This document shows, piece after piece, positions 21,700-33,344 of a stretch of 64,000 bases of DNA. The position numbers were made by a program, and so were the translations under genes. The notes beneath the pieces were generated by a model. That model did not search any database. It saw only the letters and a list, made by a program, of their open reading frames with translations, and was not told the DNA's origin. Position 1 is the first letter of the stretch. Each line of letters starts with the position of its first letter. This DNA is from Gigaspora margarita (Eukaryota; Glomeromycota; Glomeromycetes; Diversisporales; Gigasporaceae), in NCBI GenBank assembly GCA_009809945.1, contig WTPW01000015.1, forward strand, positions 179,377 through 243,376, written 5' to 3'.

Positions 21700-24600
21700 T
21701 TAAGGAGTAAGACTGTGTTTCTGATCTGTTTTAAGAATTTTTTCTAGAAATTCTAAATGACAATTACAGGTTGCCAATTCTGTTTCTCATATAATACTTG
21801 ACAATTGAAATATTGTTTTAATGTTTTTCCAAGCTCCATTGTCAATTTATCTTTACAATAAAGAGTCCAGTTCTTTTTTCTTCAAGTTTGTCTAAGTGAG
21901 AAGCTTCAATATCTTTTCTTTGTAATATTTGTTCCTTTGTTTCTGATAATTCTATATTGGTGGCTCTCATGATGACATTTACTTCATCATATATATAACC
22001 TTGGTTAGAATGGTTATTATATTGGGGTTCAAGAGCATGGGCAAGGTCTTCATTACTTTTACCAATCTGGATCTTAGCTAAGCGAAAGATGCAACTTTGG
22101 TTAAGATTATAGAGTGTCTGGCATTCCTAGTAAATTCTGTATAATGTCATACTCAGGTCCATAGGTTGCAATTGGGGTTATATTCAATATCCTGTGCAGC
22201 CTTGTAAGTATAAAGATGCTCAAGATCACAAAATCGAATATCCTCTCAACTAGTATCAAGTTTAATCATCTTGGAACTACTTTTTTGTTTCTTGCAAAGT
22301 TTATATTCTGTTAAAGTTTCTCTGCCTTTACTATTAGTAAAGAATTCAATGCTTCAGAGATGATTACAATCTAAAGATAGTGGAAGTCAATCCACTATCC
22401 ATTGCATACCATTATTTGGTCCAATGGTCTAATCTCTTCTGGTTTCTTAGATACTTTATATTTACAGAAGTGGTTGGTTCATAGTCGAGTATAATAAGAA
22501 AGGCATTGAGCATTTACTTTCTGGGGATTACAACTATATTCAAATCTCTAGTTCTCTAATTTTTGGGTCATTTGAGAGCAGTTGGCTCCAATATATCTAT
22601 ACTATCCATATTGATAGCATTAGTTTTCTGGGCTGTCCTGATATAAATGTCCTGATTGGGAACAGGTCTTGCAAATATTTTATTTAGAGGCTTGCTGAGG
22701 ACAGTAGTCAGCAAAATGTCCACAGTGATAGTAGCAATAGTATTCATTGTTGGGGCTATATATAAGGATGAAAGCATTTCGGGTTTGAAAACCTGAAATT
22801 AAAATTTGAAGATGAAATTGTTTTTGATCTATTTTACTTGAAAGATGAAATTATTTGATACTTTTTTGAATAGATGAAATTATAAAAAACATATCTATAT
22901 AAATTTTATTTGCTCTTCCTTATAAAAAATTTTAATTTTTTCTAATGAAGATGAAATAGGCCTTTTTCAAAAATTAATTTTGGTAGCATCACTAGTTGGA
23001 GCAGTTAGCATATAGATGGTTGTAAGAGTAGCAATGTTCACATTTCTGGTTAGAGAAGAATGCACTGGGTCTGGATCTATGAGTACTGGTTGTCAAATTA
23101 TCTAATTCTGTATTAACCATAAAGGCTTTTTTTGGGCTAAGGTATTCTTGTTCAAATTTTTTAAACTCTTTTTTATCAGTTATATTAGGTTGATCAGGTA
23201 AGGGTTGGTTATTTTCATAGGTAGTAGGAACATGAATTTTCTTTTTGTTCTAGTAAAAAGTATAAGCTTTATTTTTCTAGCTATAACTGGCATCTACTTT
23301 TTGTGACTAGCTATTTTCTAGAAGTAATAGATAGAAAGTGGTATTCATAACTTCTACATCTAAGGGAATAGTAGTTCCTTTTATTTCTATGAGCAAATTT
23401 TTAATAATTCCAGGAGGGCAAACAGAAGATCCAGTAGCAGATACGATGAGACTAGTTAAAAGGACTTCAATTTTTAGTTCAAGTTCTTTTACAACCTGGT
23501 ATGAGATCATGCTGATAGCAGCACCACTATCAATTATAGCATAATAAGGTTTTCCTTGCAGTTTAATATTGCATTTGATTGGAGTGGTATAAGTGGGTGT
23601 CTGGATCTGAGTTGTTTTAGATTCTTGGGTCAAGTAACTGGCAAGAGTAGTATGTATAGATTTATTAAACAAGAAAAGTTTCAGACTGCTTATAAGTATA
23701 ATTATTTGTAGTATCGATTGTGTACACATCACATGGGTAAAGAGTAGAAGAGCGATTCCTAAATCTGAATTAGTTAGAGGATCAGTAATTTCGATCATTT
23801 CTGTATCTATTACATAACTGACTTTTGGCTTCAGGGTTGGTCATATCCAGAGCAGTTGTTATAGTATTGACCCCTGGATCTACTTTGGTTTTGAGATCTA
23901 GATCTGTTATAGGACTGATTGTTTCTAAAAGAGTAATTATTACTTCGGTCTCAGAATTAGTATCCTTGATTATCTATTTTGTTATCCTGGAATTGAGCAT
24001 GACAATTCTGGATAAAATGTTCTTTTTGTTCACAATAGTAACAGGTACCATTAGTAGCTCCTTGCTAGAGTTGGTCTTTATTCTGGTCAGAGTAATAGGC
24101 AGAAGTAAGAGTAATAGGCAGAAGTAAGAGTAGGGGCAGCTTGTTTTTTAGCAAGGTTGATACTAAGCTTAGCAATTTGCTCTGAGAAGCATCTATAGAT
24201 TTGTTAGTGTCATTAGCATTATGGTTAGAGATCATTATTCATCCAGTTTCCTATTTGCATACTCCAGCAATAGCATCATCCAAAGTATCAGTCATATGAC
24301 ATGTCTTTTTGATTAATATCTATAATAAAAATTATAATAAAAACATATAAATTTAATATAAACTTCAAGCTGAAGATTATTTTCAACTTTACTATCAACT
24401 TAAATTAAATTTTTTGGAAATATAAAACAAGGGGAGGAGGAAAAGGTAGTACAAAATTGGATTAAACATTTGCCAATTTTGCATGATTTCAAAATGTAAC
24501 TTCGCCAAAACCTAAAATTTACTAATTTTAAATCAGCAATTATATGTAAAATTATGCTCTGAACAACTTTATTTAAGTGACGAAAGTAGGTTACCTTGTA

Positions 24601-25295
24601 AGAAAAATGAGTTACCTATGCAAAGTTGTTCGGCATATAATTTTACATCATATCTGAGATTGAATCGTGCTTTTCAGACCTTTTACTAAGTGAAAAATGG
24701 GTTTAAAGTTAGAAAAATTTTTTTTTAATTTTAAAAAAAAATTTTTTCTAACTTTAAACCTATTTTTCACTTAGTAAAAGGTCCGAAAAGCACGATTCAA
24801 TCTCAAATATAATATAAAATTACATGCTGAACAACTTTGCTTAAGAGCCCAATGTAGGTTACCTAATAAGGAAAAAAGTTAGATCATGAAATATGATAAA
24901 TTTTAAATTTAGTACATAGGTAACCCATTTTTCTTGCAAAGTATCCTACTTCTGTCATCTAAGTAAAGTTGTTCAGCGCATAATTTTACACATAACTGCT
25001 AATTTAAAATTTGTAAATATTTGTTTTTGACAGAGTTACATTTTGAAAAGGTGCAAAATTAGCAAAATTTTAATCTGATTTTTGTTCTACCTTTTTCTCC
25101 TCGCCTTGCTCTATATTTCCGAAAATTTAATTTGAAGTTAATAGTAAAGTTGAAAAATAATCTTCAGTTTGAAGTTTATAGTAAATTCATATGTTTTTAT
25201 TATAATTTTTATTATAGATGCCATTTGGAGCTATTTTCATCAGACATGTCATATGACTAGTATTAGATTCAGAAGCTTGGATATTCATAGTGTTC
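21700..25295 (-). pseudogene. decayed Ty3-type gag-protease copy
   Basis: Minus-strand fragments match the element at 38.6-50.6 kb in the same order. MNIQAS near 25285 and DDAIAGVCK-stop-E near 24265 match the end of the gag capsid. CYYCEQKEHFIQNC near 24030 is the NC zinc knuckle. AIIDSGAAISMISYQVVKEL near 23530 is the aspartic protease. FEQEYLSPKKAF near 23150 matches YEKEFLTPHEAY. A post-protease zinc knuckle CYYHCGHFADYC is near 22715. YKAAQDIEYNPN near 22180 matches YKVSQDLQYNPN of the second ORF. Stops, frameshifts and a 947-base foldback insertion break it. RT and integrase are absent. Confidence 0.8.
24301..25247. mobile_element. foldback element copy 2, 947 bp, in the decayed gag
   Basis: Nearly the whole element is two inverted arms of about 430 bases around a centre near 24735. 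The arms include TATAATAAAAATTATAATAAAAAC and the GGTTACCT blocks. It is flanked by the identical 10-mer GTCATATGAC (24291-24300 and 25248-25257). Reading the host gag on the minus strand with the element and one 10-mer removed keeps a single frame from ASESNT into DTLDDAIAG, confirming the boundaries. A 9-10 base duplication with very long inverted ends is typical of Mutator-like elements, but no transposase is present. Confidence 0.85.
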
Positions 25296-25299
25296 TAAA

Positions 25300-25500
25300 G
25301 TTGGGTTCAGGTTCAGTTCAGATTCGGTAGAACCCAAACCTGAACTTTAGCTTTTGCAGATCTTTGAACTCGAACCTGAATTGAACCTAGAATTTATAAA
25401 CCTGAACCGAACTCGAACTTGAAATATTTGTTCAGTCTGAGTTTAGTTTGAAGCTCATAAACATGTTCAGGTTTAGCTAATAATTAAACCAAACAAACTA
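25300..25500. repeat. GTTCAGGTTC / GAACCTGAAC word-repeat block
   Basis: Iterated GGTTCAGGTT, GAACCTGAAC and GAACTCGAAC words in both orientations, ending near AAACCAAACAAACTAGGGTA. It resembles the other word-repeat MITEs in the window, but clear termini are not visible. It truncates the decayed gag. Confidence 0.5.
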
Positions 25501-25590
25501 GGGTACTGTGCGATGTTTGTTAAACAATTCTCATGCAATTGATAAGGCTGTTCAAAGTTGATTCTTTGGTTAACATCACTTTTCCAGGAC

Positions 25591-25690
25591 TAGAGATAGG
25601 TATCATGTGTGCACATGATTTCTCAATCATGCGCATGAATATACATTAATATGCATATTTCCAAATCATGTGCATTTTATCTCATCAAGG
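25591..25690. repeat. CTAGAGATAGGTA MITE terminus
   Basis: Starts CTAGAGATAGGTATCATG with CATGCGCATGA words, matching the reverse-oriented right part of the 4391-4555 element. The distal end is unclear. Confidence 0.5.
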
Positions 25691-26190
25691 TTTTATATAG
25701 AAAAATTAAATATAAAAAAATATAATTAATATTCTAATCTATCTATATACTTCAATTCTGGGCCTGTCTGCTTTAACACTTTTGATTGATCATATCTAAA
25801 AAATGTGACCTGAATGTGGAACAATTAACAAAAATATGTAAGATGATTATGACGATTACATGGTTGAGTAATTATTGTAGCATTCAAGTAATTATTCTAT
25901 TGTTTTTTAATGCCCTTATTAATGCCCTTATTAAAGCCCAATTTTTTTGAAATGTGATTTTGCCAAATTTACTTTGGTGGTTTGATTGCTTAATATTTAC
26001 AAACTATATTGAGCTAAAAAAAGCTCAAGAATTTGAAAATGTTTTGTATAATGATCTTGAGTTCAAAATAAGTGCAAGAATAAGTACAAAGTCAAGCACA
26101 CGTGCAAGAACATAATAAATACTTCATGATAATATTAATAACAAAAATAGTGAATATTCATTGACAATTAAAGCTCTAATAATTTAGATT
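25690..26190. other. gene-free AT-rich stretch
   Basis: No gene. A short direct duplication, TTAATGCCCTTATTAATGCCC, is seen near 25907. Confidence 0.45.
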
Positions 26191-26191
26191 T

Positions 26192-27480
26192 AGGGTGTTC
26201 TCAAATGCTTATCAACAATTAAAGAGTAAATAACATCTTGTAGGCCTATTCGATATACTGGTGGTAAAATCAATGGTACTGCTAAGAGAGCATGATATAT
26301 GATATCTATAGCTGAAGAAAATCTTGATGCTAAAATTAAAGATAATAAACCTGGATTTCATCAGTTTATTTGCAAAGAACCTCTAGGTACATTTTTTTAT
26401 TCTGATTTTTTTAATATACCAACGTTTGAATTTTGTTTAATTTATAATTATTGTCCACTATTTTAAATAGGGCCAATTCTATTTATTCAGGTTTGCAAAA
26501 TTTAAAGTGATTAATCCTTTTGTTTTTTTTATATTACTAAAATCAATTGATTGGAAACGAGTTTTAAATAGTAGAGGGTCAAAAAACTAATTAAGCAAAT
26601 TACAACTTCACTAAAAAAAGTCTGGAGGCACAGGCCATCTTTTTTTCAAGTTAATATTGATTGGCTAAAGCTACTTAGGGGCATCTATAAATTACGTTAT
26701 GCTTGAGGGGGGTCCCCCAAAATATAACAATTTTGCAATATGTAGAGAGGGGTCCCTTCAATATAACACAATTTTTTCTAAAAATTTGTCTAAAACTTGA
26801 TTAAGTGGTCCAAATTGGATATTTTTGGTACCATTCGAATCGTCTCGAAGAGAGGATTCAAATAGTATCAATTTAATTTGATTTGAATTACTGGTTCACG
26901 TTTTATTAACGAAATATTATTGGTTATTATGTTTTCTTATAAAATTACTATAAAATCAATAGTATTTCGTTAATAAAACATGATTCAGTGATCCAAATGA
27001 AACAATTTTGGTACCATTGGATTCGTCTCATAGAGGCGAATCGAATAGTACCAAAATTATCCAGATTGGATCACTGGGTCATAATATATTCAAGTTTTTG
27101 TAAAATTTTATATATAAACATACAGATTTTTAAATTTTTTTTTATATAGGGGTACATACCGTTATTTATGGATGCCCCTTATTAATAGAGTAAAAAAGTG
27201 GTTGCTCAAGCACTTTGTTTTGTGTCAAGGATCTTTAGCGAAATTACAATCATACGGTGCTTTTTATATTAGAAATTTATCAGAAACCCAAAAGCATACC
27301 ATACCATATTTATTATCTTCTACTATGTCAAATGTGGCAAGTTCATTTTTATTATTTTATTTTTTTTTTATTAAAAANTTTTTGTATTCAAATTCTTNAT
27401 TNTCTTTTTTAGTGCCTTCACTTTNTTTTGATTNAANGAACCTNGNATAACNATCAAGATCANTTATGTGAGGAGTTTNN
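26192..27480. repeat. transposon left-end repeat, copy A1 (with inserted MITE)
   Basis: Begins GGGTGTTCTCAAATGC after the same flank (TTAAAGCTCTAATAATTTAGA) as the other two left-end copies. About 330 bases of extra DNA, including a short coding-like piece (about 26260-26390), separate this from the shared body (TCAATTGATTGG ... GTCTGGAGG ... TATTAGAAA). The shared body is interrupted at 26678 by a 501-base MITE. The end region has scattered N bases (27378-27502). Confidence 0.7.
26678..27178. mobile_element. PIF/Harbinger-like MITE with TTA TSD and empty site
   Basis: It starts GGGGCATCTATAAATTACG and ends CGTTATTTATGGATGCCCC, flanked by TTA on both sides (26675-26677 and 27179-27181). The homologous left-end copy A3 has the uninterrupted site (ACTACTTATTGATAGAG near 28225), which proves insertion. 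The interior holds ACCATTCGAATCGTCTC-like inverted blocks. The Harbinger assignment rests on the TTA duplication and GGGG start. Confidence 0.85.
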
Positions 27481-27563
27481 ATTAATCTAAAAAAGAATAT
27501 ATNTTTTTTTAAAGTTGTTATTTATTAATTCATTAACAATTAAAGCTCTAATAATTTAGATTC

Positions 27564-27990
27564 AGGGTGTTCTCAAGTGCCTAAATCAATTGATCAGAAA
27601 CAAATTTTAAATAGTTGAGGTCAAAAAACTGATCAAGTGAATTACCACTTCACTAAAAAAAGTCTGGACATTGATTGGCTATAACTTTGATAAAGTAAAA
27701 AAGAGGTTGTTCAAGCACTTTTATGTCAAGGATCTTTAGCAAAATTATAATCATAAAAAAAGTATTACAGTGCTTTTTATATTAGAAATTCTTATCACTA
27801 ATAAGAAACCCAAAGACATACCATACTATTTTCTACTATGTCAAATATGGCAAGTTCATTTTTATTTTTTTTTTTTTATTAAAAAATTTTTTGTATTCAA
27901 ATTCTTAATTCTCTTTTTAAGTGCCTTCACTTTCTTTTGATTTCACGAACCTAGTATAACCATCAAGATCAGTTATATATTGAGTTTTGA
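27564..27990. repeat. transposon left-end repeat, copy A2
   Basis: A direct tandem copy of the transposon left end, starting AGGGTGTTCTCAAGTGCC after the shared TAAAGCTCTAATAATTTAGA flank. It is about 510 bases upstream of A3 and carries TCA instead of TTA before the terminus. Non-coding. Confidence 0.75.
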
Positions 27991-28540
27991 TTAATCTAAA
28001 AAAAGAATTTTTTTTTTAAAGTTGTTATTTATTAATTCACTAACAATTAAAGCTCTAATAATTTAGATTTAGGGTGTTCTCAAGTGCCTAGATCAATCGA
28101 TCAGAAACAAATTTTAAATAGTCAAGGGTCAAAAAACTGATCAAGTAAATTGCCACTTCATTAAAAAAGTCTGGAGGTACAACCCATCTTTTTTTATCAA
28201 GTTAACATCGATTGTTAAACTACTTATTGATAGAGTAAAGTAAAGGTTATTCAAGTACTTTGCTTTATATCAAGGATCTTTAATGAAATTATAATTATCA
28301 AAAAATTATTACAGTATTTTTTATATTAGAAACTCTTATTGCTAATAAGAAACCCAAATACATACAAACCATTACAAGTTTAAGGAGAGGAGTTTATGAT
28401 ATAATAGTAGGCATCAATCTTTTGTGGGAAGGCATACCATATTTATTATATTCAAACTTTTATGTCAAATACAGCAAGTTCATTTTTATTTATTTTATTT
28501 TTTTTTATTAAAAATATTTTTTGTATTCAAATAATTTCAG

Positions 28541-29096
28541 CCTTGGCTCAATATAAATCGTAACATTAACTACTTCAAATTATAAGAGAGATATTAGTAC
28601 TCATACCAACTACAATGGCACTGGAGCCATTTAACAATAGATTGAGGTTAGCCGGCAATAGTTTAGGTTTTTTAATCAAAATTTACTTTATACTATATAA
28701 AACACTTCAAAATTTACCTTATTCTACTACAAAAAATTATCCTGGTTTTGTTTGAAGCCAAAGCTGCAAAATTTGTGAATATTGTTATGTAACAACATAA
28801 AATATTTGTAAAGTCCAACATTTATTTGTTGAAGTGTTGCTGAAGTAATTATACATATTTTATTGGGCCTTTTTTTGCTGCTAAAAACATAATGATAGCA
28901 AGAATAGTCCACGCAAGTAACAATTAACAGATGCTAGCTGAAAAGTAAAGTATTTTCTGTAAACAATAAATACTTTTAATTATATTATTAAAAAATTAGT
29001 AGCTTTGAATTTTAAATAAATTCTTTTTTTTCAAATTCTGTGAATACCAATTATGTAACTGATCTTGGTAGTTGTTAAATAACATGTATGTACGTA
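28541..29096. other. non-coding part of the transposon
   Basis: AT-rich, between the left subterminal region and the first nested MITE. No frame longer than about 60 residues and no repeat recognised. Confidence 0.4.
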
Positions 29097-29269
29097 CAGT
29101 TGCCTTCAAAAGTTTAGAACAGTTATACGAGAAATGTAGAAAGCATAATATAAATTTACAAACCAGATACAAATCGATATAGCAAAGATTGGTGATTCAT
29201 TCTTCTAGAATTGCTATCTTCTTTTATTATGTTTCTTGTATAACCATCCTAAATATTTGGAGGCAACTA
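29097..29269. mobile_element. Tc1-like MITE inside the transposon
   Basis: It starts CAGTTGCCTTCAAAAGTTTAG and ends TATTTGGAGGCAACTA, inverted over about 30 bases. It is flanked by TA (29095-29096 and 29270-29271). CAGTTGCC..AAAAGT is a typical Tc1 terminus, with the final base changed from G to A on the right. 173 bases, non-coding. Confidence 0.75.
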
Positions 29270-29304
29270 TATGCAATACTGCAATAATGTGTAGATAGGT
29301 CATT

Positions 29305-29619
29305 TAGAGTGTCCAGGGGCTGCAGCAGCAGAATCTGTGCAGAATTCTGCTTTTGGAGCAGTTCTGCTTGCTCAAGCAGAAAAGCAGAAAAATCTGCTAA
29401 AGCAGAATCTGCAGAACTTTATAATGAATAATTGGTTAATAGTAACCTAACTCATCCTCCCCTTTAAAAAATCAAGCATGTTTCTAAATAAGTTAACAAT
29501 AAAATTTTTTATATATTAAAAATTTAAAGTACTATTTATATGTTGCTGCAGAATTCACAAATCTAACTGTAATCGCAGCAGAATTTGGCAGTTAGGGCAG
29601 CAGTCCCCTGGACACTCTA
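29305..29619. mobile_element. hAT-type MITE made of GCAGAATCTGC words
   Basis: It starts TAGAGTGTCCAGGGGCTGC and ends GCAGTCCCCTGGACACTCTA. The flanks AGGTCATT (29297-29304) and AGTCATT (29620-29626) fit an 8-base duplication with one base lost. The interior iterates GCAGAATCTGCAGAA-like words. Confidence 0.8.
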
Positions 29620-30041
29620 AGTCATTGCACAAAAATGCATACAGTTGATGCTATAGTATTTCAAAAATGTTTAATCTGAGTAGTTCTGACGCATTTAGAA
29701 ACATTTCACACTAGTACAATCTATTTGTTTTAAAAAATGTTTCAAATTATAAAAATAAAAAAGACTAGTCAAATTGTTATTGTATATATCATTTTGTCTA
29801 TAGTATAAACTAAACAATTAGTAAGTATATAAATACATATTAAATGTCAAAATTTGAGAAAACCATTTTGCTACTTAAAATAATATTTCTGTTAAAATAT
29901 AAATCTTGTAATATTCACAATTTTGTTTCTTGTAAAAACCAATTAATTTACAAACTATTGAATAAATTATATTTATTACTTAGTTTACAATTAAGTTTCA
30001 TTTACAATTATGTTTTTATAAAATAATCTATTTAAACAAAA

Positions 30042-33000
30042 TGACTGATTTTGAATCTACTTACTTGGAAGAATTGATGCTTTAGAAAATTATGGAGAGG
30101 AGTTTATCATTCATTCAATTATTCTTGAAAATGCACAAGTCTTACTATATAATAATGAAAATGAAAATATTAATTTGGATGAAAGTGAAGATATTGATTT
30201 GAATGAAATTGAACTTGAAAATTTTGTTGAAATAGATATAGAAATTGAAGAAGATCCTTTAAATATACCAAAATTAATGCTATGTGTTATTATAAATATT
30301 ATTCAAGGTGAAATAAAGTGCTGCAATAGTACAAAAATTTACATCCATTGTGACAAATGGTAGAAACGTAGGAAATAGATCTAAATACAGTTGAAAAATG
30401 CCACAATAGTGCAACAAATTTACAGCAATTATGACAAGTAGTTGGAAATATTAATGAATTTTCTAAACTTGGTGTATGTTATTATCATTTTTTATTTGAT
30501 CAAAATCAACTTCATGAGCCAGGTTTGAAACAAATACATTCAATTGATAAAGGCACTATTCATTTTCGTATTTGCCTTTATTGTAATAAGAAAAAATGTT
30601 TTTTTAGCCATGGAAACTGTTGTACAAAGCATTCATAAAAAGTTAATGAACGAAATATTCAAGTGCCTTGTATTAGTGTTTTTGAATGACCTGCATTTTC
30701 TGAGGGATATATTGCAAAAAAAAACATCTTCTGGTTATTATGCATGTTATATTTGCTCAGAATGCTTTCAACAAAATAGTGGACATCTATATGAAAGAAC
30801 TGGAAGAGGTGGTGATATTTTGTTATGTACTGAAAATAACAAACATTATAAGGATACAAGTGATGCCCTAAAGCTTATTGAAAAATGGATAATATCAGTA
30901 GCAGAATCAGAAAATCATGAGCTACAAGAAAACCTTTTATCCCAAATATCTCCAATATTAGCTACTATTAATAATGAAACAAAGAATACAAATATATCAA
31001 GTTCAAAAAAAGAAATATTGCCAAGTAAGTTGCTTGTTAAAACAGCTATGAAATTAAGAAAGATTGAATTGAATAGATTAAATAGATTAACTAGAGAAAA
31101 GCTTTATAATTCTAAAAAAAGTTTCAAAGATGGGAGAAAAACTAGGAAAAGAAATATTAAATTCATATTTAGAAATTAACAATAATAAAGAACATTTAGA
31201 AAACCCAAGCTCATATGAAAACTATTTTGAAGCATTATCTACTATTATTCATAGCTTTTTTTAAACCCTTCTAATAATACTACAAGAACATAAACAAAAA
31301 ATAATTAATAATAAGAGGCGTCAGCATGGATTTTCTTTAAAATTACTTGATATAAATCAAATATCAAAAACATCTACTTTACTGATTTCAATGTTACTTA
31401 CTATTGCTTTTCCTGGAACAAAATTTTGGCTTTCAAATATTATATCATCAATATGCCAAAACCTAAAATTACTACTACATTTACGAGAGATTCTTTATTC
31501 AGCACGTGTTATCTCATATACTAAGTAGCATAAAAATCATCTTGAAAAATTAAGAATACAGCATATTGATCCAAGAAATAATCTAATTGAAGAACCAAAT
31601 ATATGGAATTTAGCAGTACTTGATAATATTGATTTTAAAGCTTCTACATTTTTATATAGCAATATTTTTGATATTACAAGGCAAACTTCACATGCAACAG
31701 TGAGGATGGTATTTCAGTTTAATCTTTCTGATTTGTTTGATTATCTAACTGATGATTATGAATTTACTAATCAACCATTATTTGGAGAGTCTTTAATTAC
31801 TAATAATATTTTAATAATGTATGAAACTACTTTAAATAGAATGTTAGAAAATTATGAAAATAACTTTGAAATGGAAGATGTACATTTTGAAATTGCCAAA
31901 CAAATACCTATAGGTTGCAATATTTCACTACCAAAAATTGTAATACTAAAATCTGGTGATTCTCCATCTTGTAATGATAATATTTATGCAGTATGTAAAA
32001 TGTACCGTTATGATTTACCTCATAATTGTAATGAGCATCTGTATATTGCATGTGACCAAGCAATTTTTGAAAGATTAATCTCATATAAAGAAACTCATAA
32101 TGATGTTCAGCTTCTTTTAGGACAGTGGCATATATCTAAAGATATGTGTTGCACTTTAATTACTATTTTTTCTGGATATGGAATATTTAATCTTGCAGAA
32201 GTCTTGGAGTATGATTTTTAGACTAATAGATTATGAGCAACATGTCGTGATTTAGAATTGATTTGGGTTGCAGTTGGAATTGCATTATGCCAGCATGTTA
32301 AAAGAGAAAATAAAACAATGAGTGATATTTTAAATAGTAATAATTATATTATAAAAGTATAGTATCTTTTTTTTTTACTAAACAGAATATTTTATAGGCC
32401 ATAAAATTGGAATTAAAAGAGGAAACTATTGTATGCAAATGACAAATTTGGCTGCATTTGCACTTCTTTTTCCTGCAGCTAGAAAATATAAATATGCAAG
32501 TTATGTAGCACATTATTTAGCTCAGATTTATGATGATTTACAGCTACAGAAATTATTAAAAATAGCATGTTCAGTAAATCTTACAAAAGAAGGACATTAT
32601 TTTGCTTTTGATGAAGCACTTGAAATATATAGTGTAAAATTTATCAAACAAAATATTACTGGTAATGTTACTAACTAGCAAACAATAATGTTAAAAATTA
32701 AGGCAATTCAAAGTAAAAGAGATCATTTATCAACACTTCTTGCTGAGTATGTTGATGATGTTGTAATGAGCCAAAATATTCATGCAATCAAATCACGCAA
32801 AGATTCACTCTGGTTATTAGTTGCAAATTTATTATCTGCTTTTAACAATCCAAATCCTATGACAAACAATTTGTTTAAAAATGCACCAGAAATTAACCAA
32901 GAAGGTATTGAGAATATTCTTTTATTTTATGAAACTGGCAAATTATGCTTTCAAGAAGTACTTGCACAGAATGTATATAAAACTATGCCCAAAGCTCCTG

Positions 33001-33344
33001 GACATCATGCATGAAATATAAATCATTATACTTATACTCAACTTGATAGTATAAAAAAACAAAAAAAATCAAATAGATAATTCTAATCAAGAACTAATTG
33101 TGAACAAGATACTTTAGTATCACAACAGGCATCAACATCTTCTGTAACTAATCCTTTAAAATGATCATGCCATACTACTACTGAAACAGAAAAAAATATA
33201 CTTAAACAATTATTTGAATTTTGAAATAATGTGCCTGAAGCTGAATTTCTAAAAGTATTAGCAGAACTTCAAGCTATCTCTTTAGACTGAACAATAGAAA
33301 GAGTTAAACTATATTGGAAAAATAATTGGCACAAGAATCTTTAA
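30042..33344 (+). pseudogene. unrecognised Cys-rich transposon protein (candidate transposase), broken
   Basis: I do not recognise this family with certainty. Joined fragments form one protein of roughly 1,000-1,100 codons with several stops and frameshifts. First comes an acidic Asp/Glu stretch (30170-30270). Next is a Cys/His region (30468-30800) with CYYHFLFDQ, ICLYCNKKKCFFSHGNCC and YYACYICSECFQQNSGH, which looks zinc binding. A basic helix follows (31040-31170). VLDNIDFKASTF lies at about 31620 and EHLYIACDQAIFERL with LLGQWHISKDMC at 32030-32150. The C-terminus runs through GHYFAFDEALEIY (32590) to KLYWKNNWHKNL. The spaced Asp residues could belong to a DDE-type nuclease, which is only inference. 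Similar multicopy proteins in arbuscular mycorrhizal fungi are recalled from memory. Position between matched inverted repeats suggests it is the element's own gene. Several of its stops are TGA. Confidence 0.6.

Noticed and set aside
27172..27450. 92-residue frame with N bases
   Set aside because: It lies across the end of the MITE and the left-end repeat; homologous repeats A2 and A3 do not keep it open.
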